DNA of 64,000 bases from Symsagittifera roscoffensis (lineage: Eukaryota; Xenacoelomorpha; Acoela; Convolutidae): the NCBI RefSeq assembly GCF_963678635.1, contig NC_087067.1:14585018-14649017 (forward strand), read 5' to 3'. Position numbers and translations under genes: made by a program. Positions 12,879 to 26,601 of the stretch are shown one piece after another. Position 1 is the stretch's first letter. Every line of letters begins with the position of its first letter. Under the pieces are notes generated by a model. That model saw only the letters and a list, made by a program, of their open reading frames with translations, was not told the origin of the DNA and did no database searches.

Positions 12879-13078
12879 NNNNNNNNNNNNNNNNNNNNNN
12901 NNNNNNNNNNNNNNNNNNNNNNNNNNNNNNNNNNNNNNNNNNNNNNNNNNNNNNNNNNNNNNNNNNNNNNNNNNNNNNNNNNNNNNNNNNNNNNNNNNNN
13001 NNNNNNNNNNNNNNNNNNNNNNNNNNNNNNNNNNNNNNNNNNNNNNNNNNNNNNNNNNNNNNNNNNNNNNNNNNNNNN
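12879..13078. other. Assembly gap (200 N)
   Basis: Exactly 200 N, a typical placeholder for a gap of unknown size. It joins the left LTR-like repeat to the RNase H domain. Because both sides are repetitive, the junction should not be trusted as biological. Confidence 0.98.
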
Positions 13079-13955
13079 TTTTACTTTTGTGTGAAAAGAA
13101 ATATACTAGTTTTGTGATCTCTAATTAAGACTGTTTGGTGTTTCGACCCAAGAATTGAAAGCTCGTATTTTGTTAGGGTATATATTACAACGGCACATTC
13201 TCGCACGAGTATAGAGAGTTTTAGCTCTGCTTGTGTAAAAAGTCTTGAGTTTGCGGAAACTTAATTCATTTTTTGGTCATTGATGGGATAGCAAGAGTGC
13301 TGTGAATATTCCAAGTTGGAAGCGAGACAAATAGCATAAACTGTTTGGTTAGGATCTGAATTTTAGTTTGAAATTTGTTCGAGTACTTTTTTCAACTTTA
13401 TTAAGTAGTCTTTGTTGTTCAAATGTCCATTCAAATATATTTTGTTGGCGTAAATTGTTGTCAAATGGCCTGAGTTGTAATTGCATTTTTAAACCTTTTG
13501 GCTTAAAAAATTCAACGTTTCAATGATTTTATGGATTTTTTGATTGATGGTTGTTGTATTTTTGAAATTGCCGTAATTTTTGACTTTTAGTGCGTTATAG
13601 TTGATAATTTGGTTATGTGTCCCAAAAAATGTATCTCGGGCTAGAGAAAAATGTGACTGATGTGGGGCTTCTTTCATTTTTTCTGCTTGTAAAATTTAAG
13701 GAAATTGTTCTAAAACTGTGAAACTTTCAGCTTTGGTTTGTGGCTTTTTAAAAATTTCTTTAAAATACGTGGTTACATTTTCGTTTAGAACTTTTGTTTG
13801 AAAAATTTGCTCATGAATGCTGAAGAAGCTGCTGTTCTTAAGGTTATTCCGTAGCACAGCCGGCTATATTCGTATTGTTGACCTCCAATGTTGGATTGCG
13901 TTAAGCGGCGTGATTGTCCATCTAAGGTCATTTGATTATAAGCGCTGTTTATACC
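13079..13955 (-). pseudogene. Ty3/Gypsy reverse transcriptase-RNase H remnant
   Basis: Read on the minus strand in several frames. RT finger/palm sequence AYNQMTLDGQSRRLTQ followed by RLCYGIT..AAS.AFMSK lies at about 13,950-13,810. The RT tail ending NFLSQKV is near 13,490, and RNase H (YAICLASN, SANSRLFTQAEL, VRECAVVIYTLT, RDHKT) runs about 13,370-13,080. Where the catalytic Y-x-D-D should be, the frame reads YFKE, and the RNase H first Asp is replaced (LASN), besides several stops and frameshifts, so this copy is dead. It normally sits upstream of an integrase, which is not found on the other side of the N gap. It is the same lineage as the integrase at 31.5-33.0 kb by general style. Family assignment is firm, element boundaries are not. 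Confidence 0.8.
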
Positions 13956-15213
13956 ATATAGCGTCGTATCGTCTTATTATTCTTATTAGTATTACTTGTA
14001 TTGGTTAAATAAAGTGGTTTATTTAAACGTTTTTCCATTTGTAGAGGTGCTTACGTAGTTGCTTTTTGATATAGTTGAACTACTTTATACTCATGAACTA
14101 CTTTTCATTATGCTCAATTAGGTTGTAGAATATGGTTGATGTCTGTGGTTTGACTCCTAGCTAAATCACTAGGATTGCTTTCGGGTTGTTCCTTTTGATA
14201 ACGAACTGAGTGGAAAGGTGTTTCTTTTTCATTTTCGTTTTTTAACTTGTTAATGGTTAGTGTGTTTTCTGTGCTATCGTATATTTGAAATAGCTGAAAT
14301 TTTGATGTTTCATTTTTTCTACTCCTGGTGGATCAGGATTTGTTTCGATTATATTTTGAAATTGATTGTTTGTCGTTGATGTTTTGGTGTTTTAGTTCTG
14401 ACAATTTTTTTTGTTACTTGACTTTTGTGAATTATTTCAATGTGGCGAGTTGGAAAAAATTTTAGTTTACTTTGTTAGGTATTGTTTTTTTTTCTAAAAG
14501 TATGGGAGGAGCTTCCTCGTGATCAGTAGATATTATTTTTATTAAATAAGTTTTATATGATCAATAATTTGAACACGCATTTGATTAGTTTTCATTGCGA
14601 TTAATTGGTGGTGTAATTTAGGTTTCGTTGGAATTTTAGTTCTTCAGTATGGTTCAAAAGTATAAGTTTGAAAGATATCATTTGTTTGAAAGTTATCATG
14701 TGATCGTTATGACTACTCTACTCATTTTGTCTTTGATTAAGTTTTTTTTTGCTGCTTTTGATTTATGTGGAAGATGTCTTCAAATTCTGAGAAATGATTT
14801 GATTTTATCTTTCTTGTCCATTGAATTGGTCATCTTAACTTTTTTTTGAAAAAATGGGCAGTTTTCAGAAAAACTTATAATGGCTTCTTTTTGTCATGGT
14901 AGAGCATGACTGTGATTGGGCAGTTTTCAGAGTAACTTCTTTTTGTCATGGTAGATGACTGACTGTGATTTTATACTTTTAGGTGGCTTTTGATTTAAAT
15001 TATCTTCATGAGATTGTAATTGTTTTGTTTGAATTTTTTTTGCTATGGGATGACTGATGTTAACATTTAAAAAATACTTATAGTGGTTTACAAAAGAACT
15101 TCCGTTTTTTATTCTGCTGAAATAGAGTTCTTTTCTTTTATTGGTCTGTGTTGTTGATCATCCATTACGAGTTACTTGGATAGAACAGTTGATTTAGCTG
15201 TTGAGTGTAATTT

Positions 15214-15492
15214 TTACTGCGGAAATGGAAGGCTATTCATAGTATGTCGTTTTTTCTTTGTTGGAGGTATAGGTGAGATGCTATATTGCATTGTTTGTGG
15301 TATTGTCGTAACTTTTTCTTGGTTGGTGAAATTGACGCTGTTTGAGAATCTTGTTAATTTGGTGTTGTAGTTCCGTTTATTTTTTTCTTGTACATGGATA
15401 GAGTTAAATTTAGTTTTATTAGCTGTTCTATCGTGAAACTTCAAATTGTAATTTAGTGTTATTGTATCGGTTGTTAATGGAATTGATCTCAA
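15214..15492 (-). other. Array-borne open frame, type 1 (also 16,904-17,182)
   Basis: Minus-strand open frame of 92 codons, repeated with few differences at 16,904-17,182 and partly at 22,627-22,863. Shared words are IPLTTDT, FHDRTANKTKFNSIH and TIPQTMQYSISPIPPT. Retention of the same frame in several units suggests the unit came from a coding region, possibly the gag or another ORF of the minus-strand Gypsy element. I recognise no domain. Confidence 0.4.
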
Positions 15493-17669
15493 ATAATTTT
15501 CATTGACTGAACTAGTTCGAATTGCTGAGATTTAGAAATCATTTGGTTTGATAATGAATACTTTCTGTTATCATTCCGGGTCCCAAACATAATCCGTTTC
15601 TCTTGCCGTTATTGTTTCTAGTTAGCAGTTTGTACAAAAATCTTTCCTAGATTGTTCTATAAAATCTAAAATAATTACAAACTATTATAAATAATCTATT
15701 AAAAAGCATATTGATATTTTTTTTGCAGATTGACTTTTACACTTTCGAAATCAGAGAGTTTAATGCGAAGTGCAATCAAAATTCTCGAAAATAGATTTAA
15801 TCATATTCTTACTCTGTATGCGATGATTTTGTGATGAAATTTTTCAAACTGTAACTAAAAAAAGTACATATACATGAAAGATTGAAAAAATATAGTTTGT
15901 AAAAATTGAATCTGCTCGTGTCGAGTTTTGATGTTATATACTTCTGATGTGTTCAACAAAAACGTTTGAAAATCCTATTATTATACCATCAGTTCGTATC
16001 TTGTGTGATAGTCTTGATTATCTAAATCTGGTGGTAAGATTTCAATTTTGGTTAAACCTTTTTTGAGGTTACACTGCATATACTGGGTAAGTAATGATGA
16101 AGTATTTCTCTTTTTAAACTTCTGGAGATGCTTGTTGGTAAGGATTAATGCTTTGTCAAAATAATTTTCTGATGAAATTGTGACGAAGTGTACTTGTCCA
16201 CGTGATTGGTAATTGTAAGGCAGTATGGCAAATGGTTGGATTGAGTCAACCTCGAAAATTATTGTCATACTGAACCAATATTTATCTGGTGTTACTGTTA
16301 TGGTAAAAATTTCAAAAACTGATGTTAACATTTGTCGAAAGAATCATTTTAATGGTTTAAAAAAAATTCTGTTTTTTTCTTCTACTGAAACAGAGTTTTT
16401 TTTTTTGGTCTGTGTTGTTGATTATCCATTACCAGTTTTTTTTGATTTATGTGGAAGAAGTCTTAAAATTCTGATAAAGGCTTTGATTTTATCTTTCTTG
16501 TCCATTGAATTGGTCATCTTTACTTTTTTTTTGAAAAAATGGGCAGTTTTCAGAGTATTACATAATGGCTTCTTTTTGTCATGGTAGAGCATGACTGTGA
16601 TTGGGCAGTTTTCAGAGTAACTTCTTTTTGTCATGGTAGATGACTGACTGTGATTTTGTTTTTTTTAGGTGGCTTTTGATTTAATTTATCTTCATGAGAT
16701 TGTAATTGTTTTGTTTGAATTTGTTTTGCTATGGGATGACTGATGTTAATATTTGTCAAAAAAATCCTTATAATGTTTTAGAAAAGAACTTCCGTTTTTT
16801 ATTCTGCTGAAATAGAGTTCTTTTCTTTTATTGGTCTGTGTTGTTGATCATCCATTACGAATTACTTGGGTAGAAGAGTTAATTTAGCTGTTGAGTGTAA
16901 TTTTTACTGCGGAAATCGAAGGCTATTCACAGTAAGTGGTTTTTTCCTTGTTGGAGGTATAGGTGAGATGCTATATTGCATTGTTTGTGGTATTGTCGTA
17001 ACTTTTTCTTGGTTGGTGAAATTGATGCTGTTTGAGAATCTTGTTAATTTGGTGATGTAGTTCCGTTTATTTTTTTCTTGTACATGGATAGAGTTAAATT
17101 TAGTTTTATTAGCTGTTCTATCGTGAAACGTCAAATTGTAATTTAGTGTTGTTGTATCGGTTGTTAAGGGAATGGATCTCAAATAGTTTTTATTGACTGA
17201 ACTAGTTCGAATTGCTGAGATTTAGAAATCATTTGGTTTGATAATGAATACTTTCTGATATCATTCCGGGTCCCAAACATAATCCGTTTCTCTTGCCGTT
17301 ATTGTGTCTAGTTAGCAGTTTGTACAAAAATCTTTCCTAGATTTTTCTATAAATTCTAAAATATTTATAAACTATTATAAATAATCTATTAAAAAGCATT
17401 TGAATATTTCTTTGCAGGTTGACTTTTACACTTTCGAAATCAACGAGTTTATTGCGAAGTGCAATTAAAAATCTCGAAAAAAGATTTAATCATATTCTTA
17501 CTCTATATGCGATGATTTTGTGATGAAATTTTTCTAACTGTAACTAAAAAAAGTACATATACATGAAAGATTGAAAAAATATCATTTGTAAAAATTGAAT
17601 CCGCTCGTGTCGAGTTTTGATCTTACATACATCTGATGTGTTCAACAAAAACGTTTGAAAACCCTATTA

Positions 17670-17957
17670 TTATACCATCAATTCGTATCTTGTGTGATAG
17701 TCTTGATTATTTAAATCTGGTGGTAAGATTTCAATTTTGGTTAAACTATTTTTGAGGTTACACTGCATATACTGGGTAAGTAATGATGAAGTATTTCTCT
17801 TTTTAAACTTCTGGAGATGCTTGTTTGTCAGGAATATTGCTTTGTCAAAATAATTTTTTGATGAAATTGTGACGAAGTGTATTTGTCCACGTGATCGGTA
17901 TTTGTGAGGCAGTATGGCAAATGGTTGAATTGAGTCAACCTCGAAAATTATTGTCAT
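17670..17957 (-). other. Array-borne open frame, type 2 (also 15,981-16,331, 21,982-22,248, 23,325-23,525)
   Basis: Minus-strand frame of about 95 codons ending NQDYHTRYELMV-stop, with FEVDSIQPFAI near its start and LTNKHLQKFKK in the middle. The same frame is open, wholly or in part, in four array units, with mostly conservative changes between copies. It sits downstream of the type-1 frame in each unit. It is probably a fragment of a retroelement protein, and no family can be assigned from sequence alone. Confidence 0.4.
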
Positions 17958-20900
17958 ACTGAACCAATATTTATCTGGTGTTACTGTTATGGTAAAAGTT
18001 TCAAAAACTGATGTTAACTTTTGTCGAAAGAATCATTTTAATGGTTTAAAAAAAATCCGTTTTTTTATTCTACTGAAACAGAGTTTTTTCTTTTTTTGGT
18101 CTGTGTTGTTGATTATCCATTACGAGTTACTTTTGATTTATGTGGAAGAAGTCTTCAAATTCTGAGAAATGATTTGATTTTATCTTTCTTGTCCATTGAA
18201 TTGGTCATCTTAACTTTTGTTTTTGAAAAAATGGGCAGTTTTCAGAGTAATTTATAATGGCTTCTTTTTGTCATGGTAGAGCATGACTGTGATTAGACAG
18301 TTTTCAGAATAACTTCTTTTTGTCATGGTAGACGACTGACTGTAATTTTGTACTTTTAGGTGGCTTTTGATTTAAATTATCTTCATGAGATTGTAATTGT
18401 TTTGTTTGAATTAGTTTTGCTATGGGATGACTGATGTTAACACATGTCAAAAGAATCCTTATAATGGTTTACAAAAGAACTTCCGTTTTTTATTCTGCTG
18501 AAATAGAGTTCTTTTCGTTTATTGGTCTGTGTTGTTGATCATCCATTACGAGTTACTTGGGTAGAACAGTTGATTTAGCTGTTGAGTGTAACTTTTACTG
18601 CGGAAACGGAAGGCTATTCATAGTATGTGTTTTTTTTCCTTGTTGGAGGTATAGGTGAGATGCTATATTGCATTGTTTGTGGTATTGTCGTAACTTTTTC
18701 ATGGTTGGTGAAATTCGATGTTGTTTGAGAATCTTGTTAATTTGGTTTTGTAGTTACGTTTATTTTTTTTCTTGTACATGGATAGAGTTAAATTTAGTTT
18801 TATTAGCTCTTCTATCGTGAAACGTCAAATTGTAATTTTGTGTTGTTGTATCAGTTGTTAAGGGAATTGATCTCAATTAGTTTTCATTGAATGAACTAGT
18901 TCGAATTGCTGAGGTTTAGAAATCATTTGGTTTGATAATGAATACTTTCAGATATCAATCACGGTCCCAAACATAATCCATTTCTCTTGCCATTATTGTG
19001 TATAGTTAGCAGTTTGTACAAAAATTTTTCCTAGATTGTTCTATAACTTCTAAAATATTTATAAACTATTTTAAATAATCTAATAAAAAGCATATTGATA
19101 TTTTTTTGCAGATTGACTTTTACATTTTCGAAGTGCAATCAAAAATCTCGAAAATAGACTTGATCATATTCTTACTCTGTATGCGATGATTTTGTGATGG
19201 AATTTTTTTAACTGTAACTAAAAAAAGTACATATACATGAAAGATTGAAAAAATATCATTTAGAAAAATTGAATCTGCTCATGTCGAGTTTTGATGTTAT
19301 ATACTTCTGATGTGTTCAACAAAAATGTTTGAAAATCCTATTATTATACCATCAGTTCATATCTTGTGTGATAGTCTTGATTATCTAAATCTGGTGGTAA
19401 GGTTTCAATTTTGGTTAAACCATTTTTGAGGTTACACTGCAGATACTGGGTAAGTAATGATTAAGAATTTCTCTTTTTAAACTTCTGGAGGTGCTTGTTG
19501 GTAAGGAATTTTGCTTTGTCAAAATGATTTTTTGATGAAATTGTGACGAAGTTTACTTGTCTACGTGATCGGTAATTGTGAGGCAGCATGGCAAATGGTT
19601 GGATTGAGTCAACCTCGAGAATTTTTGTCATACTGAACCAATATTTATCTGGTGCTACTGTTATGGTAAAAATTTCAAAAACTGATGTTAGCGTTTGTCG
19701 AAAGAATCATTTTAATGGTTTAAAAAAAGTTCCGTTTTTTATTCTACTGAAACAGAGTTCTTTTTTTATTGGTCTAGGTTGTTGATCATCCATTACAAGT
19801 TACTTGAGTAGAACAGTTGATTTAGATGCTGAGCGTAATTTTTATTGCGGAAACGGAAAAGGCTATTCGTAGTATGTGGTTTTTTTTCTTGTTGGAGGTA
19901 TAGGTGAGATGCTATATTGCATTGTTTATGGTATTGTCGTAACTATTTCTTGGTTGGTGAAATTCGATGCTGTTCGAGAATCTTGTTAATTTGGTGTTGT
20001 AGTTCCGTTTAGAATTTCTTGTGCATGGATAGAGTTGTATTTAGTTTCGTTAGCTGTTCTATTGTGAAACGTCAAATTAAAATTTAGTGGTGATGTATCG
20101 GTTGTTAAGGGAATTACTCTAATATAGTTTTCATTGTTTGAACTAGTTTGAGTTGCTGATCTTTAGATATCATTTGGTTTGATAATGAACACTTTATGAT
20201 ATCATTCAGGGTCCAAAACATAATCCGTTTCTCTTGCCGTTAATGTGTCTAGTAAAAAGTTTGTACAAAAATCTTTCCTAGATTGTTCTAAAAATTCTTA
20301 AATATTTATAAACTATTATAGATAATCTATTAAAAAGCATATTGATACTTTTGTCTTATTAGCAGTTCGTACAAAAATCGTTTCTAGATTGTTCCAAAAA
20401 TTTTTAAAAGTTTAATAATTATTATAAATAATCTATTAAAAAGCATATTGATATTTTTTGCAGATTGACTTTTACAATTTCGAAATCAGCGAGTTTATTG
20501 CGAATTGCAATCAAAAATCTCGAAAAGAGATTTAATCATGTTCTTACTCTGTATGCGATGATGTTTGTGATGAAACTTTTCCAAATGTAACTAAAAACAT
20601 AAGTACATAAACATGGAAGATTGAAAAAATATCATTTGTAAAATTTGAATCTGCTCGCGTCGAGTTTTGATGCTATATGTTTCTGATGTGTTCAACAAAA
20701 ATGTTTGAAAATCCTATTATTATACCTTCAGTTCGTATCTTGTGTGATAGTCTTGATTATCTATATCTGGTGGTAAGTTTTCATTTTTGGTTAAACAATT
20801 TTTTGAAGTTACATTGCACATGCTGGGTAATTATTGATGAAGTATTTCCCTATTTAAACTTCTGGAGATGCTTGTTGGTCAGGACTATTGCTTTGTCAAA

Positions 20901-22929
20901 ATAATTTTTTCATGAAATTGTGAAAAAGTGTACTTGTCCATGTGATTGGTAATTGTGAGGGCGTATGGCAAATGGTTGGATTGCGTCAGCCTCGCACATT
21001 TTTATCATACTGAATCGACTTTTATTTGCTATTACTGTTATGGTAAAAAATTCAAAAACTGATGTTAACATTTGTCAAAAGAATCTTTATAATGGTTTAC
21101 AAAAAAATTCAGTTTTTTATTTTACTGAAATAGAGTTCTTTTTTTATTGGTCTAGGTTGTTGATCATCCATTACAAGTTACTTGAGTAGAACAGTTGATT
21201 TAGCTGTTGAGCCTAATGTTTACTGCGGAAACGGAAAAGGCTATTCGTAGTATGTGGTTCTTTTTTCTTGTTGGAGGTATAAATGAGATGCTATATTGCA
21301 TTGTCGTAACTATTTCTTGGTTGGTGAAATTCGATGCTGTTTGAGAATCTCATTAATTTGGTGTTGTAGTTCTGTTTAGAATTTCTTGTGCATGGATAGA
21401 GTTAATTTTAGTTTTGTTAGCTGTTCTATAGTGAATAAATAGTCAAATTGTAACTTAGTGGTGTTGTATCGGTTGTTAAGGGAATCACTCTCATATAGTT
21501 TTCATTGTTTGAACTAGTTTGAATTTCTGAGATTGAGACGTCATTTGGTTTAATAATGAACACTTTATGATATCATTCAGGGTTCCAAACATAATCCGTT
21601 TCTCTTGCCGTTATTGTGTCTAGTTAGCAGTTTGTGCAAAAATTTTTCCTAGATTGTTCTATAATTTCTTATATATTCATAAAAATTATAAATAATCTAT
21701 TGAAAAGCATATTGATATTTTTTTTGCAGATTGACTTTTACACTTTCGAAATCAGCGAGTTCATTGCGAAGTGCAATCAAAAATCTCGAAAAAAGATTTA
21801 ATCATATTCTTACTCTGTATGCAATGATTTTGTGATGAAAATTTTCTAAGTGTAACTAAAAAAAGTATATATACAAGAAAGATTGAAAAAATATTATCTG
21901 TAAAAATTGAGTCTGCTCGTGTCGAGTTTTGATGTTACATACTTCTGATGTGTTCAACAAAAATGTTTGAAAACCCTATTATTATACCATCAAATCGTAT
22001 CTTGTGTGATAGTCTTGATTATGTAAATCTGGTGGTAGGATTTCAATTTTCTTTAAACCATTTTTGAGGTTAGATTGCATATACTGTGTAGGTAATGATG
22101 AAGTTTTTATCTTTTTAAACTTCTGGAGAGGCTTGTTGGTAAAGACTATTGCTTTGTCAAAAAAATTTTGATGAAATTTTGACAAAGTGTACTTGTCCAT
22201 GTGATTGGTGATTGTGAGGGCGTATGGCAAATGGTTGGATTGCGTCAACCTCGAAAATTTTTGTCATACTGAATCAACTTTTATCTGGTATTACTGTTAT
22301 GGTAAAAAAAATCAAAAACTGATGGTAACATTTGTCAAAAAAATCTATATAATGGTTTACAAAAATTTCAGTTTTTTATTTTACTGAAATAGAGTTCTTT
22401 TTACTTTTATTGGTCTAGGTTGCTGATCATCCATTACGGGTTACTTGAGTAGAACAATTGATTTAGCTGTTGAGTGTAATGTTTACTGCGGAAACGGAAG
22501 GCTATTCATAGTATGTGGTTTTTTTTTCCTTGTTGGAGGTATAGGTGAGATGCTATATTGCATTGTTTATGGTATTGTCCTCACTATTTCTTGGTTGGTG
22601 AAGTTCGATGCTGTTTGAGAATCTTGTTAATTTGGTGTTGTAGTTCCGTTTAGAATTTCTTGTGCATGGATAGAGTTAAATTTAGTTTTGTTAGCTGTTC
22701 TATCGTGAAATGTCAAATTGCAACTTAGTGGTGTTGTATCGGTTGTTAAGGGAATTACTCTCATATAGATTTCATTGTTTGAATTAGTTTGAATTCTTGA
22801 GATTGAGACGTCATTTGGTTTTAATAATGAACACTTTATGATATCATTCAGGGTCCCAAACATAATCTGTTTCTCTTGCCGTTATTGTGTCTAGTTAGCA
22901 GTTTGTACAAAAATCTTTCCTAGATTGTT

Positions 22930-25151
22930 CTATAATTTCTTAAATATTTATAAATTATTATAAATAATCTTTTAAAAAGCATAATGATATTCTTTTGCAG
23001 ATTGTTTTTTACAATTTCGAAATCAGCGAGTTCATCGCAAATTGCAATTAAAAATCTCAAAAATAGACTAAATTAGGTTCTTACTCTGTATGCGATGATG
23101 TTTTTGATGAAATTTTTCCATCTGTAACTGAACAAAGTACATATACAGGAAAGATTGAAAAAATATCATTTGAAAAAATTGAATCTGCTCGCGTCGAGTT
23201 TTGATGTTACATATTTCCGATTTGAAAATCTTATTATTATACTTTCAGTTCGTATCTTGTGTGATAGTCTTGGTTATCTATATCTGGTGGTAATTTTCAA
23301 TCTTGGTTAAACCATTTTTTGAGGTTACATTGCATATACTGGGTAAGTAATGATGAAGTATTTATCTTTTTTAAACTTCTGGAGATGCTTGTTGGTAAGG
23401 ACTATTGCTTTGTCAAAATATTTTTTTGATGAAATTGTGACAAAGTGTACTTGTCCATGTGATCGGTAATTGTGAGGGCGTATGGCAAATGGTTGGATTG
23501 AGTCAACCTCGAAAATTATTATCATACTGAATCAATATTTATTTGGTATTATTGTTATGGTAAAAATTTCAAAAAGTCTTATGTTATGATTCCAAATGTA
23601 TGCTCATACTGATTCCCTGTTGTAGTGAGTTTTCCTTTTCCGTTTACTTTTTATTGATGATGCTGTTGCTGCTTCTGATTTGGAAAAAAAAGTTTTTCTC
23701 ACAAGTGTTTCATTGATCGGTCAATTGATTTTGAAAGCTTTTGAGACTGCGTACGGTTGTTGTATCAGATTCTGGAATTGTGTTATCTTCTAGAACAGCG
23801 ATTTTTTGAAGTTATTTTTGCTTGTGAATAAGGTTTCTCTAGTTTGTTTGATTTTATCCAAAATATCTGTTTTTGTTTATGTGATGTTCTGACAAGATTG
23901 TATCAAAAGTCTTGAAATAAAAACCTTGCAAAACTGTAATCGATTTGTTTGCTAGTCTAGCTTTGACATGTGTTAAAATGGTTGATATCAAACCCAGGTG
24001 ATAATTGTCTCTTATATAACTGCTAGATCTTACTCTTTTTGTGAATGTTATCCTATTCATCGGGTTTTTGATGTTGGCAAGATGGTTAAGGAGAGAGACA
24101 GAGAGAGAGTATATCAGTTCGATAGAATATAGTTTTATTTTTTCAAACGTATATGGCGTTTTCTATAATTAAGAAGGCCTAATCTTAATCAATTGAAACT
24201 CGATATAAGATCGATGGTTGTAGAATAGTGAGTCAACCCACAAAATTCAGGTTTAATTAGAGTACAAGTAGATGCTTAGATCCTATTTTAAAACTGACTA
24301 GTTCTAAGAGTTTTTAAGGCCTTTGTGAAATAAAAGGGGGGGTTCAAGTGAAGGATGATTAACCGAAGTTCTTCACTGCTTAGATTAATTTAAAACGTGA
24401 GTTTTTGGATAAATTGTCAGTTAGTTCTGGGTCGCATAGAAATGTTGGAAAGTGAATCGACGTTTAAGGTCGTTAGCCTGTTCATTAAGGGGATGTTTTG
24501 ATATTTAGAGAAAACTTTAATGGATCCAAGGAAAACCGTGATGATCCAAGTTGAGGAAGTTTTTAAGTAAACATTTTAGGTGAAAATTTTTGTTTACAGA
24601 TTGAAAATAAAAACTTAAGATTATTAATTACAAGTGAAAGTTTAAAGATTCAAGAAAAAATTTTGATGATCTGGTTTGATTTTTTTAATTTTGTTTTTTA
24701 CATTGAAAATCAAGGAGAAATCTTGATGATTAGATAATTGAAACAATTTGAAAGTTTTTTTAAATGGTTAAAAATACGACAAAGATTTTTTGATGATATC
24801 TATTTTTATTTCATTTTTTCAATGAAAACGGTTAAAATCTAAGGCTAAATAAATGCAAAAAAAACAGGGAAAAGGGTGAGCCTCGAGAGAAAGTAATCTT
24901 TGCCAAAGTAACAACATCTTCGCCAAAGTAACGGCGAAAACTTGAATTAACGGTTTTTGAAAAGCTACCACTGGTTTGAATTTTTGAAGTAAACAAAAAG
25001 TTTGTCGACGTCTAGTTGGTGAATTGTACTGTTAGTTATTGTATTTTATTCAAAGTAAAACGTTCATTAAATCAAGTTTAATGCTCTATTTGTTGCAGCT
25101 CTTATAAGACTTATTGCACCAATTGGTTTCAATTGTTCTCTTCGTTGTCTG
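22930..25151. repeat. Right copy of ~2.1-kb direct repeat (LTR-like)
   Basis: Partner of 10,770-12,878. The two copies are about 80 percent alike by eye with many small indels, so the duplication is old. Just beyond it, on the minus strand from about 25,385, the sequence starts TGTGAAGGCCAGC, a plausible LTR 5' end for a minus-strand element; the matching part of the left copy falls in the N gap. Confidence 0.65.
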
Positions 25152-25439
25152 CCTTTTAGCTCTGCGATGCAGAATTTTGATTTATCGTTTTTTGTTGTGA
25201 TTGGTTTTTGTCTTTGTTGTTGACTCTGCTTGATTAGACTTATAGAGACGTGGAAAAAAGCTAATTCTATGAATGATTTGACTTGTTTCGAGGTGTTTTT
25301 TTCCTAAATCTAAGTAAGTAGTACGTCCGCTTGAGACTCATAAGCCGCACCAGACTAGGCTAGGTCCAGCTGGCCTTCACATAAAGTAATTTCGAATAGC
25401 GTACACTTTGAAAATTCTTTGTTTCTTACAAAAGTTGAT

Positions 25440-26175
25440 TCTCATATCTGAAATTTTTTATTTCAGATCTTGATAATAATTTCAGATCTAAGAGTTTTAG
25501 ATCTAAAATTTGGATCTGAAATGGGAAACTTCAGATCTGAAATAACCTTGAAAAACAAAGTTTCAAATCTGAAATCAGATCTGAGAAATCCTTTGTTAAA
25601 TTATACTTTTTGCATTTCGAGCGAAAAACGGAGTTTTTATTTTTTGATGATTCTGCAATACACAATTATGTTTATAATAACCAGCGGTCAAAAAACCATC
25701 CTAATTTTTTCAGAAACAGTTTTTTTAACTAACTTTTGTGATCAACTGTGTTAGAAAGTTTTCAAAAACTGTTAGAAGACCTGTAAGCTTTTAAATTTTC
25801 ATGCGCTATTTATGCGTTTCCAATGTTCATCTCATGCTTGAGGAAACATACTTCGGTAGTCGCCAAGTTGAGTTATTGCTGAGTAGCTGTTAGTAGCTAG
25901 CAGAAGCTAAAAAATCAAAAATTACAAAAGTCGTTTCCAAATCATTAATTTTTAGATCCGAAATAACCAAGAAAAACTAATTTTATGATCTGAAAATAGA
26001 TCTGAAAAAGAATTTTTCCCATCTGAAATAACAAAAAAAAGAAAAGTTCAGACCTGAAATTAGATTTGAAAAAAAACAATCGTTAAAGTATCCAAGCGTT
26101 ACTAAACATTTCACAACCTATTTCAGATCTGAAAATGATTGTTTCAGATCTGTTTTAGAAACTTTACTGGGTACG
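25440..26175. repeat. Cluster of CAGATCTG-centred palindromes
   Basis: About a dozen copies of TTTCAGATCTGAAAT or one-to-two-base variants occur in 25,440-25,590 and 25,955-26,155, separated by a unique ~360-bp core. Each motif is itself palindromic, so the two flanks can pair with each other or with themselves. It resembles the end regions of a foldback or MITE-like element, but no target duplication was found. Confidence 0.65.
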
Positions 26176-26601
26176 GGAGGAAAGAAGAAAGCAACTGATT
26201 TCAATCTGTATTATGTTTTCTCCAACTAAAACTAAGAAAGTTTCATAATACAGTTTATCGTAAACTTTAGTAACGAATCAAGATTCTTAAATCTAAAAAC
26301 TTAACAGCGATAAATAACATGATATACAATAAATAGTTGTTTTGAACTGGTTCCAATAGGATAATAGATCAGGAAAGCAATGAGGGTTTCGAATGATCTA
26401 GTGAATGTGTGAGTGTGAGCATATGTGAATTTGCTTAGTCTCGAGCTTCTATTCCTTTAAATTGTGAATAGTTAAATTGAGAACTATGAAAATTTAGTTA
26501 AATTGGCTGCTGGTTTTTTGAGTTCATGGGCAATTGTTTTCCGGCAGTATCAAAATTTTATTACCCAACTTAGATGTGACAAATGATAAATAAAAACAAA
26601 A

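Larger units (their letters stand above)
14640..23570. repeat. Tandem array of ~6 units of 1.25-1.7 kb
   Basis: Anchors recur in order: 'tttgtacaaaaatc' near 15,630, 17,315, 19,015, 20,262, 21,632 (variant) and 22,900; 'ggcaaatggttgga' near 16,230, 17,915, 19,590, 20,968, 22,226 and 23,483. Spacings are ~1,690 for the first units and ~1,250-1,380 for the later ones. The long units carry an extra ~420 bp ('tttgatttatgtggaaga' to 'ctatgggatgactgatg') bracketed by two copies of a ~110-bp segment, and inside it a ~55-bp tandem pair (gggcagttttcagag). The array runs into the right LTR-like repeat, whose left end is one more unit, and the same unit begins the left copy at 10,770. It probably arose by unequal exchange within a retroelement. 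Confidence 0.85.

Noticed and set aside
13489-13677. Short independent minus-strand gene
   Set aside because: It is the RT connection part of the Gypsy remnant.
25325-25390. Possible tRNA in the G+C-rich patch 'cgtccgcttgagactcataag'
   Set aside because: No consistent cloverleaf and no B-box; more likely an LTR end.
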